Assembly (NCBI GenBank): GCA_037447605.1
Contig: CM074817.1
Coordinates: 2,166 to 31,034, forward strand
Length of the DNA: 28,869 nucleotides
Origin: Zygnema circumcarinatum
Lineage: Eukaryota; Streptophyta; Zygnematophyceae; Zygnematales; Zygnemataceae
Direction: 5' to 3'
This document shows, piece after piece, positions 8,688-18,300 of this stretch (positions within the stretch are counted from its first letter, which is position 1; every line of letters begins with the position of its first letter). Under the pieces are notes generated by a model. It saw only the letters and a list, made by a program, of their open reading frames with translations, had not been told where the DNA came from and made no database searches. The translations under genes were made by a program, and so were the position numbers.

Positions 8688-8698
8688 TTCCCCCTCTC
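8688..8698 (-). promoter_or_regulatory. Polypurine tract of element 2
   Basis: The minus strand reads GAGAGGGGGAA directly before the TGTAGTGT start of the 3' LTR. This is where plus-strand DNA synthesis is primed in LTR retrotransposons. Confidence 0.8.
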
Positions 8699-8744
8699 GA
8701 TCCTAGTCGTAAAAAAGTCCTACGCCAAATAGGATACTATTTCC

Positions 8745-10544
8745 CTAGACGGTCTCCCCATTCGTACCTTTCGTCAACATGTCAGCCGCCTGATCTTTCG
8801 TCCCCACAAATCCGACGGCCACAAGTCCATCTCTAACCTGCTGTCGTACATAATGATACTGTAGACGAATATGCTTAGATCTTTTGTGGAAAACTGGATT
8901 CTGGACCAACGCAATCGACGATTGGTTGTCAGTAAGAATCTTTACCGGGATTTGGGGTCGCTGGCACTCAGCGAAGAAGTTTTGGAGCCAGATCGCCTCC
9001 TTGCACGCGTGACCGGCAGCGATGTACTCGGCCTCCGTACTAGACAGCGCAACCGTTGCCTGCAAACTGGAACTCCATGTGACAGCTCCTCTTGCGTTGA
9101 CGAAAGCGTATCCCGATGTTGACTTTGACGAATCGATATCGCCTCCCCAATCCGAATCGGTATATCCGTACACTCGCGTCTCAACGCCATTGGCAAAATT
9201 AATGCCGAACTTTGTCGTTCCCTTCACATAACGGAAAATCTGCTTCACAGCTTCCCAATGTTTCGTACTTGGATTCTGCATGTACCTTGAAACCGTACTG
9301 ACCGCTTTAGCCAAGTCTGGTCGAGTTCCAACCTGAAGGTACATCAAACTACCAATGGCTGACTTGTACGGAACTCTCTCCATCTTCTTCTTCTCTTCCT
9401 CCGTCTGAGGTGACATGTCATGGGAAAGGTGAATGGACGGGTCCATGGGACTGGTAACCGGGTGACAGTCCTGCATGCTGAATTTGAGAAGCACGTCCTT
9501 GGCATATTTTTCTTGGCAAAGAAACAAGTTGCCTTCATGCCCCCTCTTCAGCTGAATACCCAGTAAGTACTCTGCCTCTCCCAAATCACTCATCTGAAAG
9601 TTAGTTTTCAACAGCTCCTTGAGGCTCTGAATGCTCCTCAAAGAGGGACTGACGATTATAAGGTCATCGACATAGATCCCTACATACATCAGTTCTACCC
9701 CTTCACCTTTCCTGTAAACTGAGGCGTTAGTTTCAAACCGAGTGAAGCCATTCTCTGTTAGAAGAGTATCGATCTTCTCATACCAGATTCGGGGAGCCTG
9801 TTTCAGCCCATACAGACTTTTCACAAGTTTGCAGACTAAGTGCTCTTGACCCTCCTTTACAGTTCTTTCCGGCTGGTCCATGAAAATTTCCTCATCCAAT
9901 TTACCATATAAGAATGCTGTCTTTATATCTAATTGGTGCACATGCATTTTCTCAGCTGCTGCAATGGATATCAGGGATCTGAGGGAGCTGAACTTGACTA
10001 CTGGAGCAAAGGTTTCAGTATAGTCTAACCCATACTTTTGACTGAATCCCTTTGCTACCAATCTAGCCTTGTACCTATCAATGCTCCCATCTGACTTCCT
10101 GTTCACTTTAAAGATCCACTTGCAGCCTATCGGTTTCCTCCCCTTTGGCAACTCCTCTAGCCGCCAAGTCTGGTTTTCCTCAAGACTTCCTAGCTCACTT
10201 TTAATAGCTACTTCCCATTTTCCAGCATCTGCCCCCTCTAAAGCTTCTAAGAGGGTTTGAGGTTCATCGATACATGCCATCAGTTCTTGAGCGACTCCTG
10301 TGAAATCGGCCGAGTCATTCGGCATCCTCCTCCGTGGTCTTGATCTGCTCACGTCATACTCTGAGGCATCATATCGAGTGGATGGCCGCCGCTCACGCAC
10401 TGGTCGCTGCACAGCCACTAGGGTTAGGGGCACATTGGAAGTTACAAATTCAGAAGGTATAGGATCAGCTGCCAATGGTTGGCCCTGTGGTTCAGCAATG
10501 TCACATGGTGACCGATTGCGTTGTGCCTCCAACTCTTCTCCCAT
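8745..10544 (-). CDS. Copia reverse transcriptase-RNase H (element 2)
   Basis: An uninterrupted 599-codon frame. Reverse transcriptase begins near residue 110 (ENQTWRLEELPKGRKPIGCK), with palm Asp in QLDIKTAFLYG (D206), KSLYGLKQAPRIW, and the catalytic YVDD at 291-294. RNase H follows with GYTDSDWGGD, SSTEAEYIA and LTDNQSS, ending ADMLTKG. This makes element DNA from RNA and removes the RNA template. All core motifs look intact. The Met at 10544 is only the first Met after an in-frame TAA at 10566-10568; the natural protein would be processed from the Gag-Pol precursor. Confidence 0.93.
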   Translation of the reverse strand: MGEELEAQRNRSPCDIAEPQGQPLAADPIPSEFVTSNVPLTLVAVQRPVRERRPSTRYDASEYDVSRSRPRRRMPNDSADFTGVAQELMACIDEPQTLLEALEGADAGKWEVAIKSELGSLEENQTWRLEELPKGRKPIGCKWIFKVNRKSDGSIDRYKARLVAKGFSQKYGLDYTETFAPVVKFSSLRSLISIAAAEKMHVHQLDIKTAFLYGKLDEEIFMDQPERTVKEGQEHLVCKLVKSLYGLKQAPRIWYEKIDTLLTENGFTRFETNASVYRKGEGVELMYVGIYVDDLIIVSPSLRSIQSLKELLKTNFQMSDLGEAEYLLGIQLKRGHEGNLFLCQEKYAKDVLLKFSMQDCHPVTSPMDPSIHLSHDMSPQTEEEKKKMERVPYKSAIGSLMYLQVGTRPDLAKAVSTVSRYMQNPSTKHWEAVKQIFRYVKGTTKFGINFANGVETRVYGYTDSDWGGDIDSSKSTSGYAFVNARGAVTWSSSLQATVALSSTEAEYIAAGHACKEAIWLQNFFAECQRPQIPVKILTDNQSSIALVQNPVFHKRSKHIRLQYHYVRQQVRDGLVAVGFVGTKDQAADMLTKGTNGETV

Positions 10545-10565
10545 GCTGAATCTTGGAAAAACAAT

Positions 10566-10937
10566 TTATGTCATGACGTCAACAATTGCATCTTCTATGA
10601 CATCTTTTCTGATTGGATCAGACAGTGCTGATGACGTGGCATCCTCAAGCACATCTCCATCATTCACCTCATAGCTTATATCAAATTTGGCCCTTTGGCC
10701 AATTTCAGATCCGAAATCCTTTGCACTCTTCTCTGAAGAATTTACAGAATTCTCGTCCACGGTCAGGTCCTTGCTCCTCTCTACTTGTCTTGTCCGTGGG
10801 TTCCACACACGATAAGTTGGGCTGTCCTCATTGTAGCCCAATAGGTGTAGCCCAATAGGTAGCCAAGGGTAGATCTGCTCGCAAACTTTGATCTTTGCTT
10901 GTGCTTCAAGACACTCATAAAACAGCGTGAGCCCCAA
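10566..10937 (-). CDS. Integrase C-terminal tail and hinge of element 2, shifted frame
   Basis: In the frame of the reverse transcriptase this ORF begins near the end of integrase (LLGYNEDSPTYRVWNPRT) and continues through an acidic linker to a TAA at 10566-10568. It overlaps the gag-protease-integrase ORF in another frame because of a 14-bp duplication at 10833-10860. It is a piece of the polyprotein, not a separate gene. The residues before LLGYNED come from the wrong frame. Confidence 0.75.
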   Translation of the reverse strand: MGLTLFYECLEAQAKIKVCEQIYPWLPIGLHLLGYNEDSPTYRVWNPRTRQVERSKDLTVDENSVNSSEKSAKDFGSEIGQRAKFDISYEVNDGDVLEDATSSALSDPIRKDVIEDAIVDVMT

Positions 10938-13111
10938 ACTTTGAAGTATGCAACCGAGGGCTTTTTACCACTCCAAACTTCCTTTGGCACTTTCTCTTTA
11001 AGTACACTCGATGGGCACCTATTTCTGATGTAAGCAGCAGTCATTACTGCCTCTCCCCAGAAGGAAAGTGGATATGGGGACTCACTCAACATGCTTCTCG
11101 CCGTGTCCCCAAGGGTACGGTTTACCCTTTCAGCCGCTCCATTGCTTTGGGGGGAGTAAGGGGAAACAAACTGATGTTTGATGCCGTACTCCTCGAAGTG
11201 AGACTTGAACACATTCGAAATGTATTCTCCTCCGTTGTCAGATCGTAACGTCTTCAGCTTCAGGCCGGATTCACGCTCCACCTCTGCTTGCCATTTCAGG
11301 AAAACATCAAACGTCTCATCTTTGCTATCAAGCACTCTAACCCAAATTTTTCTGGAATAATCATCTAGAAAGGTAATAAAATACTTTGCCCTTCCTCTGC
11401 TTGTGGGAGTGATGGGTCCACACAAATCGGTGTGAACCAATTCGAGCCTCTCCTTGGCTTGACTCTCTTCTGAACTCCGATGGCTGAAAGGCTGTCGGTG
11501 AGCCTTTCCAGCAAGGCACTCTTCACACACTTCAGGTTCTCCTTCCTTCATCGTGATGTTGACACCTCGTACAAGCCGCTTGCTCACAAGTTTCCTCAGA
11601 TTTTGAAGGCCGAGATGTCCCATCCGGCAATGCCATAGTCTGGTATTCTGGTTTTCAACAATCATGTTCGCACGGAAATTCTGAATTCTGCCTCCATTCA
11701 GGAAGTATAGACCATTCCTTTCTGTACCCTTCAGAACGACTTTCCCGGTTAATATTTCAACTACCTTACATCTCTTTCCATCGAACCAAGAAACAAACCC
11801 CTTCTTCCCAAGCTGGCTTACTGAAACAAAGTTACTTTGAAGTCCGGGAGTGTGAAGGACATCTCCCATGGTGACAATCAACTTCTTTCCTCCTTCGTGG
11901 GTTTTGAATTTGACCGATCCTCCTTGGCTGACTTGCACCCCTTCTCCGGTTGCTGCATAAACAGTTCTTGAAGCCTCCAAAGGTTTCAGCTTTGCAAAGG
12001 AAGATTTGTTAGAGCACATGTGCTTGGATGCACCTGAGTCAATCAGCCATGGAAGTTCAGACATCATGTCTTGAACTCCTCCCACGAATTCTCGCTTCTC
12101 ATTTTTGCCGTGCAGCTCTGAACTCATCATCAGATTCGTCTCGTTGCCTCCATCACGGCATGCAGACGATTTGTGTCCTTTCTTGCCGCACTTGTAGCAT
12201 GATCCGGTGAAGGCGATCTTTGCCTTGATCGGATCTCCACTTGAGGATTCTACTTTTTTCTCGGGTCGCCCCTTGTTCTGATAGCAGTCCGTTGAGAGGT
12301 GCCCAGGCTTGCCGCACGTGAAGCACGTTGGTGTAGGTCGACCTCCTCGATCGTTCTTCCCCTTGTTCTTCCCTAATTGCTTAGCCTGAAACAAAAGCAC
12401 GTTTTCTGCAGATCCCTTCTTGCCTTCTAACAATAGATCTGCCTCTCTAATTCTGCCCTTCACATGTTCCATAGACATGGGCAAACTAGTGAGGTGAGTC
12501 CTTAAAGACTCCGCTGCCCTCTCATACTTGCTAGGCAATCCTATCAAAAACTGATGAATTTTACTAGGCAAGGGAATAGGCTGTTTGGCCACTATACACT
12601 TCTGCATAAGACTATCAAACTTAATCATATACTGTGTTAGTGTCTCCCCTTTCTCCATTTTGCACGCTCCTAGTTCAGCATACAAATTCACTAGTAATCC
12701 ACTCTCTGCAACTTCATAGACTGCCTGTAAACTCTGCCACATTTCAGCAGCACATTTAATGTCTAGAAGCATAGTGGAAGGACCATTCCCTACAATCATG
12801 GCGATGTACCCCGCCGTTTTCTTGTTTCTCTCGTGCCACAAGTTGTAGGCTGTCACAACCGCCGTCCCCTCTGAGCCGGTCGGAAGAGGTGGTTTTGGAG
12901 TGCTCCCATCAACGTATTGGAAGAGTCCCTTGCTCTCCAACATGTAGGACATCCTCCACCTCCACTGTTTATATTCTGTCCCATCGAAAATCGGGACCTT
13001 ATACCTGGGTTCCTCATCTGAGGTTGCTCTGATACCACTGTTGAAAATTTGAGCCAGCTTCCCCTCACTACCCTCACTAATTGACATGCTTGCAGAACTG
13101 AAACAAAACAC
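10781..13111 (-). CDS. gag-pol: Copia Gag-protease-integrase (element 2)
   Basis: A 776-codon frame. Gag starts with FDGTEYKQWRWRM (residues 42-54); two CCHC knuckles lie at C263-C276 and C305-C318; protease has DSGAS at D358; integrase has the HHCC finger (H494 or H499, C529, C532) and catalytic D562, D625 and E661 with 62 and 35 residues between. The last 20 or so residues are out of frame after the 14-bp duplication. Translation must start in the LTR: Met1 or Met9 (MSISEGSEGK) are upstream of the LTR end, and the frame runs through the primer site as SGIRA. The next Met is within the conserved Gag domain. In the cell these proteins form the particle, mature it and integrate the cDNA. Confidence 0.93.
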   Translation of the reverse strand: MFCFSSASMSISEGSEGKLAQIFNSGIRATSDEEPRYKVPIFDGTEYKQWRWRMSYMLESKGLFQYVDGSTPKPPLPTGSEGTAVVTAYNLWHERNKKTAGYIAMIVGNGPSTMLLDIKCAAEMWQSLQAVYEVAESGLLVNLYAELGACKMEKGETLTQYMIKFDSLMQKCIVAKQPIPLPSKIHQFLIGLPSKYERAAESLRTHLTSLPMSMEHVKGRIREADLLLEGKKGSAENVLLFQAKQLGKNKGKNDRGGRPTPTCFTCGKPGHLSTDCYQNKGRPEKKVESSSGDPIKAKIAFTGSCYKCGKKGHKSSACRDGGNETNLMMSSELHGKNEKREFVGGVQDMMSELPWLIDSGASKHMCSNKSSFAKLKPLEASRTVYAATGEGVQVSQGGSVKFKTHEGGKKLIVTMGDVLHTPGLQSNFVSVSQLGKKGFVSWFDGKRCKVVEILTGKVVLKGTERNGLYFLNGGRIQNFRANMIVENQNTRLWHCRMGHLGLQNLRKLVSKRLVRGVNITMKEGEPEVCEECLAGKAHRQPFSHRSSEESQAKERLELVHTDLCGPITPTSRGRAKYFITFLDDYSRKIWVRVLDSKDETFDVFLKWQAEVERESGLKLKTLRSDNGGEYISNVFKSHFEEYGIKHQFVSPYSPQSNGAAERVNRTLGDTARSMLSESPYPLSFWGEAVMTAAYIRNRCPSSVLKEKVPKEVWSGKKPSVAYFKVWGSRCFMSVLKHKQRSKFASRSTLGYLLGYTYWATMRTAQLIVCGTHGQDK
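10833..10860. repeat. 14-bp tandem duplication breaking element 2 pol
   Basis: GTAGCCCAATAGGT occurs twice in direct succession (10833-10846 and 10847-10860). Fourteen is not a multiple of three, so the second copy shifts the polyprotein frame. One copy alone would match the LGYLLGY region seen in element 1. Confidence 0.9.
13026..13037 (-). promoter_or_regulatory. Primer-binding site, initiator tRNA-Met (element 2)
   Basis: The minus strand reads TGGTATCAGAGC, identical to the site in element 1, one base from the LTR end. It lies inside the gag reading frame. Confidence 0.88.
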
Positions 13112-13992
13112 TTTTCAATGCACACACTGAGAAGCAGAAGATTCAATTCAGATGCACATACAAAAGTGTAAGGTAAGGAGAAAGCCCACGGCCTCAAAAC
13201 TCCTTAATTAAGTATGGAAGTGAAACAAGCGTTTGGACAAGCTCACCGGCTTTCACTACAGCTCTGACTAACTCTCCAACCTCCTACTGCCCATACAGTT
13301 AGGCAGTTGCACTCCAGCTACACAAGCTAAGTTACAACTGAATCAAGATACTAAAACCTATACAAATCCTACTTAAATACTAAGCAACGATAATCTCCAC
13401 GTTCCACCGCAAGCCGCCGCGCGCCACTGCACTGCACGCCAATGCACTGCGCGCCACCACACCGCACTGCACGCCACCGCACCGCGCACCTCCACGATCA
13501 AGGCAACGCTCCACGTCGCCTTGAGCTCCCTTCCACTGAGCTCCCACTGAGCTCCCTTCCACCGGAGAAGGGGGGGGGCTCTGCCTGAAAGGCCGCCATC
13601 ACCAAAGGAGGAACGTCCGTACAGTCTCCTCGATCCCTCGACCCTTCGAACCTTCGAGACCGTTCGGGAGTACGCATGCGCTTCTTCGATGTCCACGTGT
13701 CAACATCCGCTCACCTCAAGAATGCGAATCGTCGTCAGTACAATAAGGCAACTCCGCAGCCAACCGCTGCGGACCACGTGGAATAACTAAACTAATTCAT
13801 TCTGAAATATCTCCCAAGTGGTCACGGCCTATCGCTGCTCGCCACGTGTCCAAATTGACTCCTCGTGTTCAGACCAACCGAACAGGACCTGGTGCCCTGT
13901 TCCCATTATGACTAGATCTCTTAAGGACGACCGACACGAGCTAAGTACCGTACGTTGTACTTTCTAGGCCTATACCCCTATTGTACACTACA
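13039..13992 (-). repeat. 5' LTR of element 2 (954 bp)
   Basis: Bounded by TGTTGAAA at 13039 and CACTACA ending at 13992, with the primer site one base inside and GGAGC target duplication outside. It contains a GC-rich stretch of short repeats (13420-13560), a TATA-like TATTTAAG on the minus strand near 13370-13380, and the gag start codon in its last 73 bases. It is uninterrupted and so shows the original sequence at the non-LTR insertion point. Confidence 0.92.
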
Positions 13993-14110
13993 GGAGCCTC
14001 TGTGTGGCCAGCGACAAACGGAGCTGTCCAATGAGAACACACCACTTGGCTGGTGTGTCCCGCCTTTCGCGCTGCTGGTGCCACGTGGACACCTCACAGC
14101 CTTGCTTTTA
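13993..14110 (+). repeat. Family R repeat, copy A, right part
   Basis: Begins with the GGAGC duplication and continues GGCCAGCGACAAACGGAGCT, GAGCTGTCCAATGAGAACAC and ccACGTGGACACCTCACAGC, matching 26139-26252 and 27519-27631. Joined to 5450-6156 it restores one repeat copy, showing where element 2 inserted. Confidence 0.8.
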
Positions 14111-14300
14111 TGGCAAACAATCCAACCAAGAGCGACGAGCAGCTGACGTGGCAAAAAAAACCAACCAGGAGCCACCGAGCACGTGACCACATGTTCAGGC
14201 GGTATCTTTTGTCCTTTTGAGAATGAAAGCGCGGCGGGATGACGGACGAGAGCCGGCGGCCCCGCGGCGTTGGTGTATGAAATGTTACAGAGCAGTAACC
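14111..14300. other. No recognised gene
   Basis: No coding pattern or repeat recognised. It separates the R copy from the CCATTGG-rich block. Confidence 0.4.
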
Positions 14301-14690
14301 ATAGGATCAAGCATTGGATCAATCATTGCGTGGGGTTGCGCCTTAAGGCCTTGCAGGCACATACCATGTATCTTCGCTACTTTATTTTCCGACTTGCGGT
14401 CATGGTTTGAGCACATTGTCGAGGCTCCCGTCGAATTCGAGACGTGAGTTTGACGCTGCTCGTCGGCATACGAATCGTCGTGCTCTCTAGATAAATTGTT
14501 CCAACCATTGGTTGCCAGCCATAGGAATCTTCCATTGGTTGTTTCCCATGGTTGCAAACCATTGGCGTAGGACCGCATCAACCATTGCCACTGTTGACAG
14601 CCATTCGCTGCCAACCGTTCCCACCGGTTGGCAGGGTCCATTGGTCTGCCCACCATAACCGTCCGACGGTTGGCATCCCATCACTTGATC
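14300..14690. repeat. CCATTGG-rich degenerate repeat block
   Basis: CCATTGG, ACCATTGG and their inverse CCAATGG or near variants recur through the block (for example near 14505, 14530, 14560, 14635), giving many short dyads. A similar block follows family R copy C at 27652-27800, so it may be the tail of that repeat. Confidence 0.55.
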
Positions 14691-14699
14691 CCGTCATCC

Positions 14700-15195
14700 G
14701 TACATGTAGGTACATTACTGTAGCAGGGCCGTGCAGGGTCGTACATGTACGTACAGAGCCGCACAGGGCCGCACAAGGCTATAGCTCCGTATTATACAGT
14801 TTGAGGTTCGATACAGTGTATAATACAGTATTAATACTGTATTATACACTGTATCTCATACCTTAACGCAACTGTTAACAGCCGTACAATCGGAACATAG
14901 ATCCGTACGGAAATTATGTACGGATGAGGTGTACGAACATGTACAGACCAAGTCACACGTGTTGAGTGTTTGGCAAGTGACGTGACTTGGCAAGTGCTGG
15001 AATTTCAATATTATAATCAATCTTTGTTCAACTAAGCACGAAAATAAAAAAAATACGTTAAATACATTAAAAATACACTGTATTTTAAAAAGTTGTATAA
15101 TACGCATGTATTATACAGTGTATTAATACACGCGTTTGATACATACGGAGCTATACACAAGGCCTCACAGGGCCGCATATGGCCGTACAGTCTCC
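14700..15195. repeat. Foldback-like inverted repeat region
   Basis: Left sequence near 14735-14830 (GCCGCACAGGGCCGCAC, TATAGCTCCGTAT, TGTATAATACAG) recurs in inverse order and orientation near 15100-15190. The left side contains a perfect 46-base palindrome at 14810-14855. The centre is AT-rich with no gene. It may be a MITE or foldback element upstream of LRR gene 1. Confidence 0.55.
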
Positions 15196-15308
15196 AGTGT
15201 CAAGGAGGTAGCGGCGCCCCTGAAAGGTTTAGTCTCTTTCTCTCCTCGGCGCGAGGCGAGACGACAAAACCCTCCGAGCCTCTCCTGCTGACACGTGTCC
15301 AGGTGATC

Positions 15309-18300
15309 ATGCCACGTGGCGCCATGCTGCTCGTCCTCGTGGCGCTCTGCTGCGCACTGTACGGACCGCCACGAGTTGCGGGTTCGGTGCTCATGAACGA
15401 CGACGACCGTAAGGCATTCTCCATGGCGCTGTTCGCTGGCACGCTCGCCGCTGGACGGAACTAGCCCCGCACAGAACCCCGTGCTCCCTGTGCGGTGCCT
15501 GCAAGCGAGCGGCGGTGTTCGCTCTCACGACCGCTGCGCGTTTTTTGTTTCAATTTTTCTGCGCAGGGAACGCTCTCAATTTTATAACGTCCACCCTGGG
15601 CGCTGGTGTGGGTTTTGACTCTAATACGCGGTGTGTAAACGACCCGAACTTTATAGAATGTAACGAAGACGGGCGCATCACTAAACTGTAAGGACCGGGC
15701 AGCCATGGCGCCACACAGGCAGGGGCGGACGCACGCAGACAGTCGGCGGGGGCTTATCCCCCTGTCAGATTTTGAAAATTCAACCCTTTTTTTTATTTTC
15801 ATTATATTTTATATGTGTAGTTTATGTATTTTCTGCAGAGGGAAGGTTGTGCTCCCCCTCAAAATAAATGCTCGATCTGCCATATGTTCATATGAGCAGA
15901 AGGCATACGCCTTTGTAGTTCACATGCTCTGACCAAAAGGATGAGGAGGAAAAGTTCAGTTTTGTAGTCAACACGGGTGCAATGAATGCAAAAAAAACAT
16001 TAGGAATTGGGAACTATTCTGCCTTACCCCAAGCACTCTCATATACATGAAAACTAGGAATGAATGATCTCTCGAGAGCATGCTTGCTCGCATCGCCAGG
16101 TGCAAAAAGGACTGCATTTTTTCGAAGTTGAGAATGATTCACAGTTATTTGTTTCTTGATTTCTAGACGTCAACTTAACGACGCGATGCATTCAACCATG
16201 TGTTAGTGTATAGTAGTTAGTCACTAGACAAGTTGTTGTTGGGACATTAGTTTTGTGTGCGTGTGTTGTGTGTGTGGCCCTTGGCGGCGATGTGCGCCTA
16301 GACCGACGGGCGGCGGTACGGACTTTGGTCGGTGGAGAGGCGCGGCGCGGCGGAGTCAGAATTGACGAGGCGCGACGTGACGATTCGAAATGTGACGTGG
16401 CNNNNNNNNNNNNNNNNNNNNNNNNNNNNNNNNNNNNNNNNNNNNNNNNNNNNNNNNNNNNNNNNNNNNNNNNNNNNNNNNNNNNNNNNNNNNNNNNNNN
16501 NNNNNNNNNNNNNNNNNNNNNNNNNNNNNNNNNNNNNNNNNNNNNNNNNNNNNNNNNNNNNNNNNNNNNNNNNNNNNNNNNNNNNNNNNNNNNNNNNNNN
16601 NNNNNNNNNNNNNNNNNNNNNNNNNNNNNNNNNNNNNNNNNNNNNNNNNNNNNNNNNNNNNNNNNNNNNNNNNNNNNNNNNNNNNNNNNNNNNNNNNNNN
16701 NNNNNNNNNNNNNNNNNNNNNNNNNNNNNNNNNNNNNNNNNNNNNNNNNNNNNNNNNNNNNNNNNNNNNNNNNNNNNNNNNNNNNNNNNNNNNNNNNNNN
16801 NNNNNNNNNNNNNNNNNNNNNNNNNNNNNNNNNNNNNNNNNNNNNNNNNNNNNNNNNNNNNNNNNNNNNNNNNNNNNNNNNNNNNNNNNNNNNNNNNNNN
16901 NNNNNNNNNNNNNNNNNNNNNNNNNNNNNNNNNNNNNNNNNNNNNNNNNNNNNNNNNNNNNNNNNNNNNNNNNNNNNNNNNNNNNNNNNNNNNNNNNNNN
17001 NNNNNNNNNNNNNNNNNNNNNNNNNNNNNNNNNNNNNNNNNNNNNNNNNNNNNNNNNNNNNNNNNNNNNNNNNNNNNNNNNNNNNNNNNNNNNNNNNNNN
17101 NNNNNNNNNNNNNNNNNNNNNNNNNNNNNNNNNNNNNNNNNNNNNNNNNNNNNNNNNNNNNNNNNNNNNNNNNNNNNNNNNNNNNNNNNNNCTGACGCGG
17201 CGCGGCGTCAGCCTTTGGATTGGCTGATTTGGACTTGGCGCGAAGTGGCGTCAGATTGTCGGCGCGCGATTCAGAATTGTACGGAGCTGCGTCGAATTGT
17301 CGGTGGCGTGAGACGACGCGAGGATTGACGCGTCATCTATCTTGGAGGCAAGGTCAGATCCTACGGCGCAAGACGTGGATTGAACGGAAGGCTGAGTCGG
17401 ATCCGACGGAAGCAAAATGCTGGATCCGTGTGAGTCTACGAGGATCCGACGGCGCAGGATTAGGATCGGGATAAGGCCCTTGCAGGCCGCTAGTCGATGT
17501 TGTGAAGCTTCGTAGCATGTTGTTGTCACGTGTGTAGTGACATAGTATTTAAGGATTGTTTTTGTTGTAGGCAAACAATTCATTCAGGCTGTTGTAGTCT
17601 CTGTTATGCTGTTCGCTCGTGTTGCGACACTACACTTACTCGTGCTGTGAGGTAGTGAGCTGTGAGATTGCTGAGCGGTCGATTTGAGAGGGGGTCTCTC
17701 AATGTATGAGTGAATTCACTATTAAGGAGTTTTAGAGCCAGGAGCTTTCTCCTATTCATTTCTCTCTGTTATTCCGCTGTGCATTATTTGCTGTGATTCA
17801 CTCTGTGAGTAAAATGGGCTATGAGTGAATGTGAGAGATTTGAAGATGTCATCGTCGATTGGAACGCGAACTCCGATGGAGGGTGACCCGAATGGAGGAA
17901 CGGACGGTAGCAGTGGAGGAGTCCCTCCACCAACACCATGACCATGCTTACGTGCAATGGCCTGCTCCATGTGCAGATATTTTTCAGCACGTAGTTCTGG
18001 TGGAACAATCCCTCCGCAGATAGGGAACCTTCGAAGCCTTCAATATCTGTAAGACGTCGACTCTTCTCGACGGCTGCATCCGGTCGTACCGTACATGTTT
18101 CTTGCTACTAATTATTTCGCAACAAACCCTTATATGCCCTCAAAAGTCCATTCATGGACTCTAAGGAACGAAAAAATTCTTGAGAGCACGAGGCGCCTTG
18201 TTAAATCCGTTACATCAGTTAGTGATCTCGTTTGTAAACTTAACGATTTCCTTTTTACTGATGGATTTATTTTCATACTTCAGGACTACTCCTTGTAGAC

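Larger units (their letters stand above)
6157..13992 (-). mobile_element. Ty1/copia LTR retrotransposon, element 2 (complete structure)
   Basis: Complete minus-strand copia element: 5' LTR 13039-13992, primer site, Gag-protease-integrase, reverse transcriptase-RNase H, polypurine tract, and 3' LTR 6157-8687. It is flanked by GGAGC on both sides (6152-6156 and 13993-13997), the 5-bp target duplication expected of copia integrase. The host sequence on the two sides joins into one family R copy. The LTRs differ at about five positions in the first 230 aligned bases by eye, so insertion is fairly recent but not new. Coding capacity is lost through a 14-bp duplication, one in-frame TAA, and a non-LTR element inside the 3' LTR. 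Confidence 0.95.

Noticed and set aside
17846-17944. Short gene or first exon of LRR gene 1 starting at 17846
   Set aside because: It is the conserved ATG and N-terminus at the end of a copia-type LTR, and stops before the real LRR exon.
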